64,000 nucleotides of DNA from Pilimelia terevasa (GTDB taxonomy: Bacteria; Actinomycetota; Actinomycetes; Mycobacteriales; Micromonosporaceae): NCBI RefSeq assembly GCF_014647915.1, contig NZ_BMQC01000003.1, forward strand, positions 1 to 64,000, read 5' to 3'. The notes beneath the pieces were generated by a model that was not told the origin of the DNA, ran no database searches, and saw only the letters and a list, made by a program, of their open reading frames with translations. This document shows, in pieces, positions 18,717 through 26,943 of this stretch (position 1 is the first letter of the stretch; every line of letters starts with the position of its first letter). The translations under genes were made by a program, and so were the position numbers.

Positions 18717-19244
18717 ATGACGCGCAGCGACGCCCCCCGGACCCCCGGGGTCGCCTTCCCGTACGAGAGCCCGCCGCCCGGCGTGCCCGGCTCCCGCCTC
18801 ACCGTGCGCAGCGGGGCGTTCCCCGACAACGGCGCGCTGCCCGACCACCTGTCGCGCCGGGGCGGCAACGTGTCGCCGCCGCTGGCCTGGGACGGCGTAC
18901 CGGACACGGCGGAGGAGCTGATCCTGCTCTGCGAGGACCCCGACGCCCCCGGCCCGCAGCCGTTCCTGCACTGGCTCGTCACCGGCATCGACCCGCGGAC
19001 CTCCGGGATCCCCGAGGGCGAGGTGCCGGCAGGCGCGCGGGAGTGGCCCAACGGGTACGGCGAGACCGGCTGGGGCGGACCGCAGCCGCCGGTCGGGGAC
19101 GGGCCGCACCGGTACTACTTCCGCCTCATCGCGGTCGACGCGCCGCTGGACCTGCCGGCGGAGCCGCACGTGGACGACGTGGAGCGGGCGCTCGCGGGCC
19201 ACGCGCTGGCGGGCGCGGCGACGGTGGGGATGTTCGCGCGCTGA
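18717..19244 (+). CDS. YbhB/YbcL-type phosphatidylethanolamine-binding-like protein
   Basis: A 175-residue protein of the PEBP (Raf kinase inhibitor-like) family. The anion-pocket motif DPDAPGPQPFLHWLV and the later YYFRLIAVD segment are conserved, together with GNVSPPLAWDGVP. Bacterial members bind small phospho-ligands, and no enzymatic role is established. No signal peptide is present, so it is cytoplasmic. The ATG follows AGGAGGTAGCC, an excellent ribosome-binding site. It diverges from the glyRS gene and is followed by tRNA-Arg. Confidence 0.9.
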   Translation: MTRSDAPRTPGVAFPYESPPPGVPGSRLTVRSGAFPDNGALPDHLSRRGGNVSPPLAWDGVPDTAEELILLCEDPDAPGPQPFLHWLVTGIDPRTSGIPEGEVPAGAREWPNGYGETGWGGPQPPVGDGPHRYYFRLIAVDAPLDLPAEPHVDDVERALAGHALAGAATVGMFAR

Positions 19245-19321
19245 CGGCCGGCGGGAGCGGGCCGGCGGGTGGCCGGCGGGTTGGGTAGGCTGGGCGCGTG
19301 CGCCGGTCCGCCGGGGCGCGC

Positions 19322-19394
19322 GCCCTCGTAGCTCAGGGGATAGAGCAACGGTTTCCTAAACCGCAGGTCGGAAGTTCGAATCTTCTCGGGGGCA
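19322..19394 (+). tRNA. tRNA-Arg (anticodon CCT)
   Basis: The 73-base cloverleaf folds well. Acceptor stem GCCCTCG pairs with CGGGGGC through one T-G wobble. The D-arm contains AGCTCAGGGGATAGAGC. The anticodon loop is TTCCTAA, so the anticodon is CCT, reading AGG. The T-arm loop is TTCGAAT. The discriminator base is A and CCA is not encoded. The top pair of the anticodon stem is an A-C mismatch, a minor oddity. Such tRNA genes are frequent integration sites, and the accessory block to the right starts directly after it. Confidence 0.95.
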
Positions 19395-19694
19395 CCGATC
19401 CTGACCGCGTACCGATTCGCGCCGCCCAGGGCGGTGCGCCCTCGTTCCTGAACAAGGTTCGGGAGCTGGCTGCGCCTACCACCCCGACAGGTCGACAATC
19501 TGGACACGGGCGCCAATGTCGAATCGCGCTCCGCTGCCGCGGGTGCCGCGATCTGCATTCACTCCCTAAATCACTCCGTGGTTCCGTCTTCCGGGACCAC
19601 GGACGTCAGGCAATTGTGGACGTACACCGGGCGGCTGCGGCGACCTCGCGGCAGTCGCCCGGATCCGGGCCGCCTGACGACGTGAGGAGAGCTG
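19395..19694. other. 300-bp gap after tRNA-Arg with no gene found
   Basis: I see no reading frame with a ribosome-binding site or family resemblance. Base composition is visibly less GC-rich and codon bias is lost compared with the flanks. No copy of the tRNA 3' end was recognised by eye in the following 3 kb, so an attachment site cannot be claimed. GAGGAGAG at 19684-19691 is the ribosome-binding site of the next small gene. Confidence 0.5.
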
Positions 19695-19874
19695 GTGGAC
19701 TACCTCCTGGCAGCCATGATCGGCATCGTATGGGGATTCGCCATCGGTGTCTTTACGCTGCGCGGAGTCGCCCGCTGGTGTCCGGACTGCGGAAGGAGAG
19801 TGACGTGTGGCGTATGTGATCAGGCGCCGGCTGCCGCGGTGGTCCCACGCCATCAGCGGGCAGGAGGGAGGTGA
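19695..19874 (+). CDS. Small membrane-anchored protein with a CxxC...CxxC knuckle
   Basis: 59 residues from a GTG behind GAGGAGAG. An N-terminal hydrophobic helix (about 3-24, LLAAMIGIVWGFAIGVF) is followed by RWCPDCGRRVTCGVC, a zinc-ribbon-like cluster of four cysteines (29, 32, 38, 41). It probably sits in the membrane with a cytoplasmic metal-binding or redox knob. I recognise the layout from short hypothetical proteins of actinomycetes but know no function. Its stop region overlaps the ribosome-binding site of the next small gene, so the two form a unit that converges on the flavoprotein/regulator pair. Confidence 0.7.
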   Translation: MDYLLAAMIGIVWGFAIGVFTLRGVARWCPDCGRRVTCGVCDQAPAAAVVPRHQRAGGR

Positions 19875-20132
19875 GTGGACGCGTCGAACTCGGCGAGTCA
19901 CGGGAACCGCGAAACACGTCGGGGAATCGCTACGGCGGACGCGATCCTGGCGCAGCACCGACAGGTGGGAAGGTACTGCGTGTGCGGCCGGCCGACTCCG
20001 TGTTCAGTCTCCGAGACAGTTCGCACCAGGCGCGCCGAATTGATGCGGACGCTGCGCGGTGCCCTGCCCGCTCGCGGCGTCGCCGCGAGCGCTACGCGCC
20101 ACCCCCACGAACACCCTCGACCCTCCTGGTGA
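19875..20132 (+). CDS. Small hypothetical protein with CxC...C motif
   Basis: 85 residues from a GTG immediately after the stop of the preceding small gene, with GGAGGGAGG just upstream. The middle part (RRGIATADAILAQHR, then GRYCVCGRPTPCSV) has helical character followed by cysteines at 35, 37 and 43. The tail is basic and low in complexity. Short proteins with a helix plus a C-G-x-P-x-P-C pattern recur near XRE/WhiB-type regulators in actinomycetes. This resemblance is from memory and no function is assigned. The competing frame from 19871 looks less protein-like. Confidence 0.6.
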   Translation: MDASNSASHGNRETRRGIATADAILAQHRQVGRYCVCGRPTPCSVSETVRTRRAELMRTLRGALPARGVAASATRHPHEHPRPSW

Positions 20133-20170
20133 ATAGCACGGTGCGTGGGTGATGTTCACTGCCCCGTCCG

Positions 20171-20713
20171 CTACCCCCCGACTGCCCGCTCCAGCGCCAA
20201 CTGCCAGGGGAATGCGCCGATATGGCCCTGACCGGCCCCCCGCGGGTGCGGCTCGTGGCCCGGCGTGCCGAGTAACACGACGACGCCCTCTGAACGCAGT
20301 TGGCGGACAGCGTTTCGGAGAGGCCTACGGGCAGCGAGGGCGGCATTGACAAACGGTAGGACAATGATCGGGATGCCGGCGCCTACCCACTCCGCCAGGA
20401 ACCCAAGAGCGTAGGTGTCGCTGATCCCTGCCGCCAGCTTGTTGATGGTGTTGAACGTCGCGGGCGCGACGATAACAGCGTCCGGCGCAGAGGGATTGCC
20501 GCGGGGAGTGTCAGGCGCGCGGTAACTGGATTTGACAGAACGTCCGGTCTGCGCCTCCAGCACCGCAACGTCGATGAACCCGGCTCCGGCAGGGGTGGCC
20601 ACCAGTTGCACGTCCCAGCCGCGGGCTTGTGCATGTCCCACCAGGATTCCGACCTCACTGGCCGGCCCAGCGCCGCAGACCACGACGTACAACATTCCTC
20701 CGGTGTCACTCAC
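20171..20713 (-). CDS. Flavoprotein of the HFCD/PPC-decarboxylase-like family
   Basis: 180 residues from a GTG whose GTGA overlaps the stop of the regulator upstream. The sequence has the flavin-binding fold of the PpcDC/HFCD family: VVCGAGPASEVGI at the N-terminus, then APDAVIVAPATFNTINKLAAGISDTYAL, where the APATFNTxNK segment is the family signature near the FMN, and a proline-rich PFVNAALAARRP. It lacks the second domain of Dfp, so it is not the coenzyme A biosynthesis enzyme. The reaction is unknown. Pairing with a large TPR regulator of this kind recurs in actinomycetes as I recall, and translational coupling here argues they act together. Confidence 0.82.
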   Translation of the reverse strand: MSDTGGMLYVVVCGAGPASEVGILVGHAQARGWDVQLVATPAGAGFIDVAVLEAQTGRSVKSSYRAPDTPRGNPSAPDAVIVAPATFNTINKLAAGISDTYALGFLAEWVGAGIPIIVLPFVNAALAARRPLRNAVRQLRSEGVVVLLGTPGHEPHPRGAGQGHIGAFPWQLALERAVGG

Positions 20714-22104
20714 AGGACAACACCGACCCGACGGGCGAAGTCCTGGACGGCTGACCGGCGGCCGGCCGGTAACCGTCCGTGCAGGTCTGTGACGATCCGA
20801 TGGACCGCGGGACGCAGTCGCACCTCCTCCGGTGCGATGCGTTCCGCGTTACGCAACTCACGCACCGCGCCTACCCAGTTCTCGCGTTGAGAATGGGCGC
20901 GCGCGAGATCGAGATGCAGATTCGCGCGGCGCTCGACATACGGGATGCGCGCCGGGTGGACCGACTGTGCGAGATGCACCGCCGCGCCGGCGTCCCCGAC
21001 CCTGGTACACACACTGATCCGGTGGAGAGCTACGTTCGTGCGGCCGAATACGACACCTTGCTCGCCGCCGTCTTCTCCGAGCCGATGTGCGGCCTCCGCG
21101 GCCTGGTCGAGCAGGGAGAAGGCGGCGTCTCGGTCGTCCGAGCGTGCCGCGGCGACCGCCCCGCGCAGGAGCAGTGCACCCGTCAACACCAACCCCGCAC
21201 GCGTCCGTCCCGGTGCCGTCGACGAGACGTATGCGGCAGTCCGCGCTGCCATCCCGGCCGCCCGTCGGTGACGTCCGCTGCGGCTCAGGGCGTGCACGAG
21301 GGCGCGGCTGCTCGCCGCGATGGAGAGGACGTCTTCGCATTGCCGAGCCGCCCTCAGGCTGCGATCCGCGGCAACCAGAGCCAACGACACTTCGCCTGCC
21401 TTCAACAGCAGGCTCGTTGCCAACTGGTTCACCTCAGCCGCCAACCGCGCGGGCTGGAGCGCGCGTTGCACATACGCAAGCACCTGAGCGACCAGAACGG
21501 CCGCGGCAGAATGCTCACAACGCCGGTAGTGCGCCCGCGCCGTCTGAAGTAAAATTCCGATTTCGGACGAGGCGGGGCCGGGGGAAGACCCGGTGCATTC
21601 GGTGGAGAATATGGCCTCGGCCAGGGCCTGAAGTCCACTCCTGGCCTGGTCGGCGTTGCTGGCGGAGTCGCGGACGGCAGACCGCCGGAAAGCCGGCGAC
21701 GCGGCTACGACCCCAGCCGACGGCAGGGAACTCGATGACGGGCGCCGCCCGACGTCGTCCTTCCCGCGCGCGATGTCGTCGGCCCCGGCCGAGCCGCCCT
21801 CGACGCGCCGTGGCCGGCGACCCCCGTGGAAGCCGAGGTCCGCGTCACATGCCGCGCCCAGGACCGCCCGGTACCCCTCGCGCACCAAGACTGTCGGCCA
21901 GCGGTACCGACCGCGCTCGTGCTCTCCCACCCTGCGGGCATCGACGGTCGGTGCGTCAGGGCCGCACCGCTCCCACAAGTAGGCATTCACCGCCTCGGCC
22001 AGCTCCTGGCACGACATGGGAACGCCGGCCCCGGACGGCGAAGGTCGGCGCAGCCGGGCCGCGCGGAGGCGCTCATTCGGCGACCTGCCGGCCGACGCTG
22101 CCAT
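20710..22104 (-). CDS. XRE-like transcriptional regulator with long helical (TPR-like) C-terminus
   Basis: 464 residues from an ATG at 22104 behind GGGGAG. Residues about 8-90 (NERLRAARLR, MSCQELAEAVNAYLWER, RWPTVLVREGYRAVLG, LGFHGGRR) form the variant helix-turn-helix domain seen in a large actinobacterial regulator family. The remainder from about 160 is a chain of alpha-helical repeats (RAHYRRCEHSAAAVLVAQVL, ARAHSQRENWVGAVRELRNAE) consistent with TPRs that sense a ligand or partner. A 16-bp direct repeat at 22116-22148 lies directly upstream and may be its own operator. It is translationally coupled to the flavoprotein. Codon use is less GC-extreme than in neighbours, as if acquired. Confidence 0.82.
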   Translation of the reverse strand: MAASAGRSPNERLRAARLRRPSPSGAGVPMSCQELAEAVNAYLWERCGPDAPTVDARRVGEHERGRYRWPTVLVREGYRAVLGAACDADLGFHGGRRPRRVEGGSAGADDIARGKDDVGRRPSSSSLPSAGVVAASPAFRRSAVRDSASNADQARSGLQALAEAIFSTECTGSSPGPASSEIGILLQTARAHYRRCEHSAAAVLVAQVLAYVQRALQPARLAAEVNQLATSLLLKAGEVSLALVAADRSLRAARQCEDVLSIAASSRALVHALSRSGRHRRAAGMAARTAAYVSSTAPGRTRAGLVLTGALLLRGAVAAARSDDRDAAFSLLDQAAEAAHRLGEDGGEQGVVFGRTNVALHRISVCTRVGDAGAAVHLAQSVHPARIPYVERRANLHLDLARAHSQRENWVGAVRELRNAERIAPEEVRLRPAVHRIVTDLHGRLPAGRRSAVQDFARRVGVVL

Positions 22105-22115
22105 GTGCACTCCCC

Positions 22116-22148
22116 ACTGCCGACATCGACCGACTGCCGACATCGACC
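22116..22148. repeat. Tandem direct repeat upstream of the XRE-type regulator
   Basis: The 16-mer ACTGCCGACATCGACC occurs at 22116-22131 and again exactly at 22133-22148 (period 17 bp). It sits 12-44 bp upstream of the regulator's ATG on the minus strand. Position and period suit two copies of a protein-binding site. Confidence 0.6.
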
Positions 22149-22281
22149 ACATGGTGCCGACGGGCGGCATCTCAGTGCATCATGCCGGTTCGAGGCCGGT
22201 TCGGGCGTGCCCGCGCGTTTCTCGCCGGCTGACCGAACGAGCACCGGCCGCCGGGGAGTGTGGCGCCGGGGGCCCCACGGC

Positions 22282-23004
22282 TCAGGCGGCGCGGGCCGGT
22301 ACGCGGGCGTTGAGGGCGCGGACCGCGGGGTTGGCGTCCAGCCACTCGACGAGCTTGTCGACCGGGACCGCGTTGTCCCCGAAGTGGCTGACCACCATGG
22401 AGATCAGCGCCCAGTCCTCCATCGAGTCGATGGCCAGGCGCAGGTGCGAGCGGTCCGGCGGCAGGGTCAGGCCCATCACCCGGAAGTCGTCCAGGTGGGC
22501 GGCGACGTACCCGGTCACGCTGCCGCGCGCCTCGCCCTCGGCGAGCGCGTCGACCCGGGCCAGGGTGTCGGCGGCGACGACCTCGACGTCCATCCCGATC
22601 GGCAGGGTCTGGGTGAAGGCGGTGCTGACGTAGTCGAGGTGGGGGACCGTGCGGAACACCCGGACGGCGAGCGCGATCAGTTCGGGGTCGACCAGCGGGC
22701 AGTCGGCGTCGAACGGCACGACGACGTCGGCGGGGTACGCGGCGAGGGCGTCGAGGTGCGCCCGCAGGACGTCGGGGTCGGCGCTGCGGTGGACGGCGAC
22801 GCCCAGGCGCAGGGCCTCGTCCACGATGGCGTCGTCGACCTCCTCGTCGCCGGTCAGGACGAGCAGGTCGTCGAGCGCGGCACTGTCGTGGGCGGCCCGG
22901 ATCATCCGGTCGAGCACGGTGCGGCCGCTGAGGGTCTGGAGGATCTGGCCGGGCAGCCCGTTGGCCGCCATCCGAGCCTGAATGATGCCGACGACGCGCA
23001 CCAT
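22282..23004 (-). CDS. Cytidylyltransferase-like protein (SpsF/NTP_transf_3 type)
   Basis: 240 residues from an ATG behind AAGGAG. The fold signature is clear: GIIQARM at the start, the acidic DADCPLVDPELI (metal/sugar site) at about 99-110 and DYVSTAFTQTLPIGMDVEV at about 130-148, as in SpsF and acylneuraminate-type CMP transferases. The nucleotide loop is odd. Where relatives read about ARMgSsRLPGKvL, this protein reads ARMAANGLPGQIL, replacing the Arg and Lys expected to touch CTP phosphates. It may use another nucleotide, be weakly active or have a different job. It stands alone between the accessory block and the carbonic anhydrase; no sugar pathway genes are near. Confidence 0.82.
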   Translation of the reverse strand: MVRVVGIIQARMAANGLPGQILQTLSGRTVLDRMIRAAHDSAALDDLLVLTGDEEVDDAIVDEALRLGVAVHRSADPDVLRAHLDALAAYPADVVVPFDADCPLVDPELIALAVRVFRTVPHLDYVSTAFTQTLPIGMDVEVVAADTLARVDALAEGEARGSVTGYVAAHLDDFRVMGLTLPPDRSHLRLAIDSMEDWALISMVVSHFGDNAVPVDKLVEWLDANPAVRALNARVPARAA

Positions 23005-23312
23005 CGCTCCTTACTGTCGGTGATGGAGGGGGTCGGGCGGCCGGTACCGCAGTCGAGGTGCGCCACCGGAGCCGACGGGCGGCCGGCGCGACCGGGTGGG
23101 GGCCGGGCGAGGATGACGCCCCTGCGTGGTCGCGTGACGAACCGCTACCGATCCGAACGGCCGGCCCGGCCAACAGGCACGGCACTTGTCACTTTTTAAC
23201 CTATCTAGGGGCTTTGTCGGTATTACCGTTCTCGCCCCGGTGTGACCGTCACCTCACCGTCGGGTGGCCGACTGCCGTGCACCCTGCGCGCGGGGCGTGG
23301 GACGCTGGACCG
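23005..23312. promoter_or_regulatory. 308-bp divergent intergenic region with an AT-rich core
   Basis: No gene is visible. A conspicuously AT-rich stretch (about 23185-23230, containing TTGTCACTTTTTAACC and GGTATTACCG) sits between the cytidylyltransferase-like gene and the carbonic anhydrase. It probably holds the promoter of the latter, which has no clear ribosome-binding site. I cannot assign -35/-10 boxes with normal spacing. Confidence 0.4.
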
Positions 23313-23945
23313 GTGAATGATCAACATCGTGGACGGCCGGCGTCGCCGGAGACGCCGGAGGCGGCCCTCGCCGAGCTGATCGCCGGCAACGCGCGGTTCG
23401 TCGCGGGTACCCGCGAGCACCCCCACCAGGACGCCGAGCACCGCGCCGCGATCGCCGGCGGGCAGCGGCCGTTCGCCGTACTGTTCGGCTGCTCCGACTC
23501 CCGGCTCGCCGCGGAGATCATCTTCGACCGCGGGCTGGGCGACCTGTTCGTCGTGCGGACCGCCGGCCACGTGGTCGGCCCCGAGGTGCAGGCGAGCATC
23601 GACTACGGCGTCGACGTCGTCGGCGTACCGCTCGTGGTGGTCCTCGGGCACGACGGCTGCGGCGCGGTGCAGGCCGCGCAGACGGCGCTGGCCGACGCGC
23701 GGGAGGCGCCGGCCGCGCTGCGGCCCGTGGTCGACCGGGTGCTGCCCAGCGTCCGGCAGGCGCGCGCCCGCAACATCACGGACAGTGCCGAGGTGGCCGC
23801 CCTGCACGTGCGCCGCACGGTGGCGATGGTGGCGCAGTCGCCGACCATCGCCGCGGCGGCGCGCGAGGGCCGGTGCGCGGTCGTCGGGATGTCGTACCGG
23901 CTGGCCGACGGCCGGGTCACCGTGGAGGCCGCCGCCGGTTCGTGA
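23313..23945 (+). CDS. Beta-carbonic anhydrase
   Basis: 210 residues. The zinc site of beta-class enzymes is complete: Cys60 and Asp62 with Arg64 in CSDSR, His113 and Cys116 in GHDGCGA. It interconverts CO2 and bicarbonate in the cytoplasm, feeding carboxylases. The GTG at 23313 is chosen as the last start before the conserved TPEAALAELIAGNARF. No Shine-Dalgarno is obvious, so the transcript may be leaderless or have a very short leader. It diverges from the cytidylyltransferase-like gene. Confidence 0.92.
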   Translation: MNDQHRGRPASPETPEAALAELIAGNARFVAGTREHPHQDAEHRAAIAGGQRPFAVLFGCSDSRLAAEIIFDRGLGDLFVVRTAGHVVGPEVQASIDYGVDVVGVPLVVVLGHDGCGAVQAAQTALADAREAPAALRPVVDRVLPSVRQARARNITDSAEVAALHVRRTVAMVAQSPTIAAAAREGRCAVVGMSYRLADGRVTVEAAAGS

Positions 23946-23984
23946 GTACCCGGCCGCGCGGCCGCTCAGGTAGCGTGGCCCCCC

Positions 23985-25034
23985 ATGGAGGCACCCCCGA
24001 CCACCCCGGACCGCACCCCCGGCACCCCCCGGCCGGCCGCGCCGACCCTCTCGGTGGTGGTGCCGATGTACAACGAGGAGGACGCCCTCGTCCCCCTGAT
24101 CGACCGGCTGCGCCCGCTGCTGGACGGTCTCGGCGAGCCGTACGAGGTCGTCGCCGTCGACGACGGCAGCCGCGACGCCACCCCCGAGCTGCTGCACGGC
24201 GCCCGCCGGATGTGGCCGCAGCTACGGGTGGTCCGGCTGCGCCGCAACGCCGGCCACCAGGCCGCCCTCACCGCCGGCCTGCACCGCGCGCGGGGCGCGT
24301 ACGTGGTCAGCATCGACGCCGACCTCCAGGACCCGCCGGAGAAGATCGTCGACATGCTGGCGCTCGCCCGGCGGGACCGGCTCGACGTGGTGTACGGCGT
24401 CCGCAGCGACCGCGGCACCGACACCGGCTTCAAGCGCGGGACCGCCGGCGCCTACTACTGGCTGATGCGCCGCCTGGCCGGCGCCTGGGTCCCCCGGCAG
24501 GCCGGCGACTTCCGGCTGCTCAGCCGCGCCGCCGTCGACATCCTGCGGGAGCTGCCCGAGCAGCAGCCGGTGTACCGGCTGCTCATCCCGTCGCTGGGGT
24601 TCCGCGGCGGCGAGGTCGACTACCCGCGGGCGGCCCGGGTGGCCGGCGAGACGAAGTACCCGCTGCGCCGGATGGTCCGCCTGGCCGTGGACAGCGTCAC
24701 CAACTTCTCCGCCGCCCCGCTGAAGCTGGCGACCTGGCTCGGGCTGGCCAGCTTCCTGTTCTGCCTGCTGATGATGGTGTTCGGGCTGGTCGCGTACGCC
24801 AACGACGTCACGGTCCCGGGGTGGGCGTCGCTGTTCGTCGCCGTCCTGCTGCTCGGGGGCGTCCAGCTCATCTGCCTCGGCCTGCTCGGCGAGTACATCG
24901 GGCGCATCTACACCGCCGTCCAGCAGCGCCCGACCTACCTGGTGGCCGAGGACACCGCCGACGCCCCGGCGCCCCCGGCCCCCGGCCCCGCCGCGGACCC
25001 GGACCCCGCCGCCAGGCCGGCCGTCAGCCGGTGA
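23985..25034 (+). CDS. Family 2 glycosyltransferase with two C-terminal membrane helices (DPM1/GtrB-like)
   Basis: 349 residues. The N-terminal GT-A domain shows SVVVPMYNEE (about 23-32), the nucleotide motif DDGSRDAT (about 59-66) and DADLQDPPE (about 111-119). These are hallmarks of polyprenyl-phosphate hexosyl transferases of the GtrB/DPM1 type. Two membrane helices follow (about 246-270 and 280-303), then a proline/alanine tail. It likely transfers a sugar from a nucleotide to undecaprenyl or decaprenyl phosphate at the inner face of the membrane. The 3' end overlaps the convergent DUF5941 gene by 11 bp. Confidence 0.9.
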   Translation: MEAPPTTPDRTPGTPRPAAPTLSVVVPMYNEEDALVPLIDRLRPLLDGLGEPYEVVAVDDGSRDATPELLHGARRMWPQLRVVRLRRNAGHQAALTAGLHRARGAYVVSIDADLQDPPEKIVDMLALARRDRLDVVYGVRSDRGTDTGFKRGTAGAYYWLMRRLAGAWVPRQAGDFRLLSRAAVDILRELPEQQPVYRLLIPSLGFRGGEVDYPRAARVAGETKYPLRRMVRLAVDSVTNFSAAPLKLATWLGLASFLFCLLMMVFGLVAYANDVTVPGWASLFVAVLLLGGVQLICLGLLGEYIGRIYTAVQQRPTYLVAEDTADAPAPPAPGPAADPDPAARPAVSR

Positions 25035-26880
25035 CCCAGGACCGTCGCACCTGGAGCGCCAGCAGCACCCCGACGTAGAGCGCCGCCGCCGCGAAGGCGG
25101 CGACCGGGGCGAACCAGACCAGCACGAGCACGGCCGCCAGCCGCAGCTCCCACGAGACGTCCCACGCCAGCCGGCGGGCGGCCGGGGCGCCCTTCTCCAG
25201 CCGGGTCTGCTGGTCGTAGTGCCGCAGCGCCAGCACGGCCGTCGCGCCGAAGATCCATGGCCACGGCACCGCGAACGCCGCACCCAGCGCCACCAGCGCG
25301 ACGTACTCCGTGCCGCGCAGCGCCGCCGGCACCAGCCAGTCCAGCGCCCCGTCGTGCGGCCGGGCGCGGGGCAGGACGGCCAGGCCCGCGGCGGCGAGCA
25401 CCAGCAGGACCGCGCCCGGCCGGCCGCCCGGCAGCGTTCCCACCGCCACGGCCAGCGCGGCGAGCGCGGCCAGCAGGGCGAGCCCGGTCAGCGGCAGCGG
25501 GCGCAGCCGCGACCGCGCCGGGGCCCGCTCCCGGCCCTGCTCGTCGCGCACCGCGGGCAGGTCGGCGCCCGCCAGCACCGGTACGCGCATCACCCGGGCG
25601 CGCAGCGTCCGCAGGGTGAGGGTGTACGCCGCGGCGAACGCCCCGCACGCCAGCACCGCCAGCAGCGCCGCCCGCCCGTCGCCGAGCGCCGCGACGACGG
25701 CCATCAGCGCCCACCGCTCGCCGATGGGGAACACGACGATCCGCTTGAGCCAGTACGCCGCGGACCGGCCGCCCGACTGGACCCGCACCGACATCCGGCC
25801 CAGCGCCCCGCCGACGTCCGCGGCCGGCCGCCGGGCGGCCTCGTCGTGCAGCGCGCCGTACCAGAAGTCGGTCTGGTGCCGGACCGTCTGGAGCACCATC
25901 GCCGCCACGGCCAGCGGCCACACGCCCTCGATCCCGGCGCGCTCCGCGCCCCAGGCGAGCCCCGCGTACGCCAGGTACTCCTTGGTCCGGTCGGCCATCG
26001 TGTCCAGCCACCCGCCGAACGCCCCGAACCGGCGGGTGTACCGGGCCACCTGCCCGTCGACGCAGTCCAGCACGAAGCTCAGGTACAGCAGCACCCCGCC
26101 GGTGACCAGGCCGGCCCGCGTCCCGCGGACGAACCCCGCCGCGGCGACCACCGCGAGCACCACCGACAGCGCGGTGACCATGCTGGGGGTCAGGCCGAGC
26201 CGCGCGGCCAGCCGGGTGACGTGCGGCGACCACGTGGAGATCGCGAACGTGGTGAAGAAGTCGTCCTGCTCCTTGACCGCCAGCCGCAGCGCGGCGGCGT
26301 CCTCGTCGACCGCGTCGAGCCGGTGGCGCAGCGCCGCGGCGTCGGCGTCGCCGGCCGCGCGCCCGGCGACGAGCAGCCGCACGGGCTGGGTGCCGATCCG
26401 GGCACCGGCGGCGTGCAGGTCCGCCAGCAGCGCGTCGACCGCGCCCGGCCCCTCCCCGCGGCCCGCGGCCCGCGGTACGGCGGCGACGGTCTCGGGGCTC
26501 AGGCGCAGGGCGCCGAGGAACGTCGCCGGGGCGGCCGGCGGTACGGGCGGGCCGCCGCACCCGGTGACCTGGCCGCGGGCGACGGACACGGGCGCGCCCA
26601 GGTCGTCGGCGGTACCGGTCAGCGCGACGCTCCCCCCGCCGGGCACGGTCAGCAGGTGGCGCAGAACCGTCCCGTGGGCGATCAGGTCACCGGCGACTAC
26701 GAGTACGCCGTCGGGCCCGACCGTCTCGTGCAGCGCCCGCGGCAGCGCCGCCGCGGGCACCCGGTCGACGCCCGTCGCGCCGGCCGCGCGCAGCTTCGCG
26801 GCGAGTTCCCCGTCCCGTACGTCCCCGACCACCAGCGCCCGCGCCACCGCCACCACCTTCGCCCGACCAGTGCCGCCCAT
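25024..26880 (-). CDS. CDP-alcohol phosphatidyltransferase with nucleotidyltransferase-like N-terminus and DUF5941 C-terminus
   Basis: Up to 618 residues in three parts. Residues about 10-200 resemble a degenerate nucleotidyltransferase (VGDVRDGELAAKLRAAG, VVAGDLIAHGTVL). About 215-400 form a CDP-alcohol phosphotransferase with the complete catalytic motif: Asp272-x2-Asp275-Gly-x2-Ala-Arg-x8-Gly-x3-Asp293-x3-Asp297. About 410-618 is a hydrophobic DUF5941-type region. It probably joins a CDP-activated alcohol to a lipid or polyol phosphate in the membrane, perhaps making its own CDP-substrate. The start is uncertain: ATG at 26880 has AGGGAG too close, and GTG codons at residues 9, 10 or 12 are alternatives. 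Convergent with GT2. Confidence 0.85.
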   Translation of the reverse strand: MGGTGRAKVVAVARALVVGDVRDGELAAKLRAAGATGVDRVPAAALPRALHETVGPDGVLVVAGDLIAHGTVLRHLLTVPGGGSVALTGTADDLGAPVSVARGQVTGCGGPPVPPAAPATFLGALRLSPETVAAVPRAAGRGEGPGAVDALLADLHAAGARIGTQPVRLLVAGRAAGDADAAALRHRLDAVDEDAAALRLAVKEQDDFFTTFAISTWSPHVTRLAARLGLTPSMVTALSVVLAVVAAAGFVRGTRAGLVTGGVLLYLSFVLDCVDGQVARYTRRFGAFGGWLDTMADRTKEYLAYAGLAWGAERAGIEGVWPLAVAAMVLQTVRHQTDFWYGALHDEAARRPAADVGGALGRMSVRVQSGGRSAAYWLKRIVVFPIGERWALMAVVAALGDGRAALLAVLACGAFAAAYTLTLRTLRARVMRVPVLAGADLPAVRDEQGRERAPARSRLRPLPLTGLALLAALAALAVAVGTLPGGRPGAVLLVLAAAGLAVLPRARPHDGALDWLVPAALRGTEYVALVALGAAFAVPWPWIFGATAVLALRHYDQQTRLEKGAPAARRLAWDVSWELRLAAVLVLVWFAPVAAFAAAALYVGVLLALQVRRSWVTG

Positions 26881-26943
26881 TCTCCCTGCCGGGCCGGCGA
26901 CCCCGGGGGCGGGGCGCGGCGGCCGGGCGGGGTCGCGGCGCGG

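Noticed and set aside
20710-20713. A frameshift between the XRE-type regulator and the flavoprotein
   Set aside because: The two have distinct complete folds and a normal GTGA overlap, which is translational coupling and not a broken fusion.
19395-22281. An integrated mobile element at tRNA-Arg
   Set aside because: No integrase, excisionase or replication gene and no direct repeat of the tRNA 3' end was found by eye; only a composition shift supports it, so it is reported as an accessory block.
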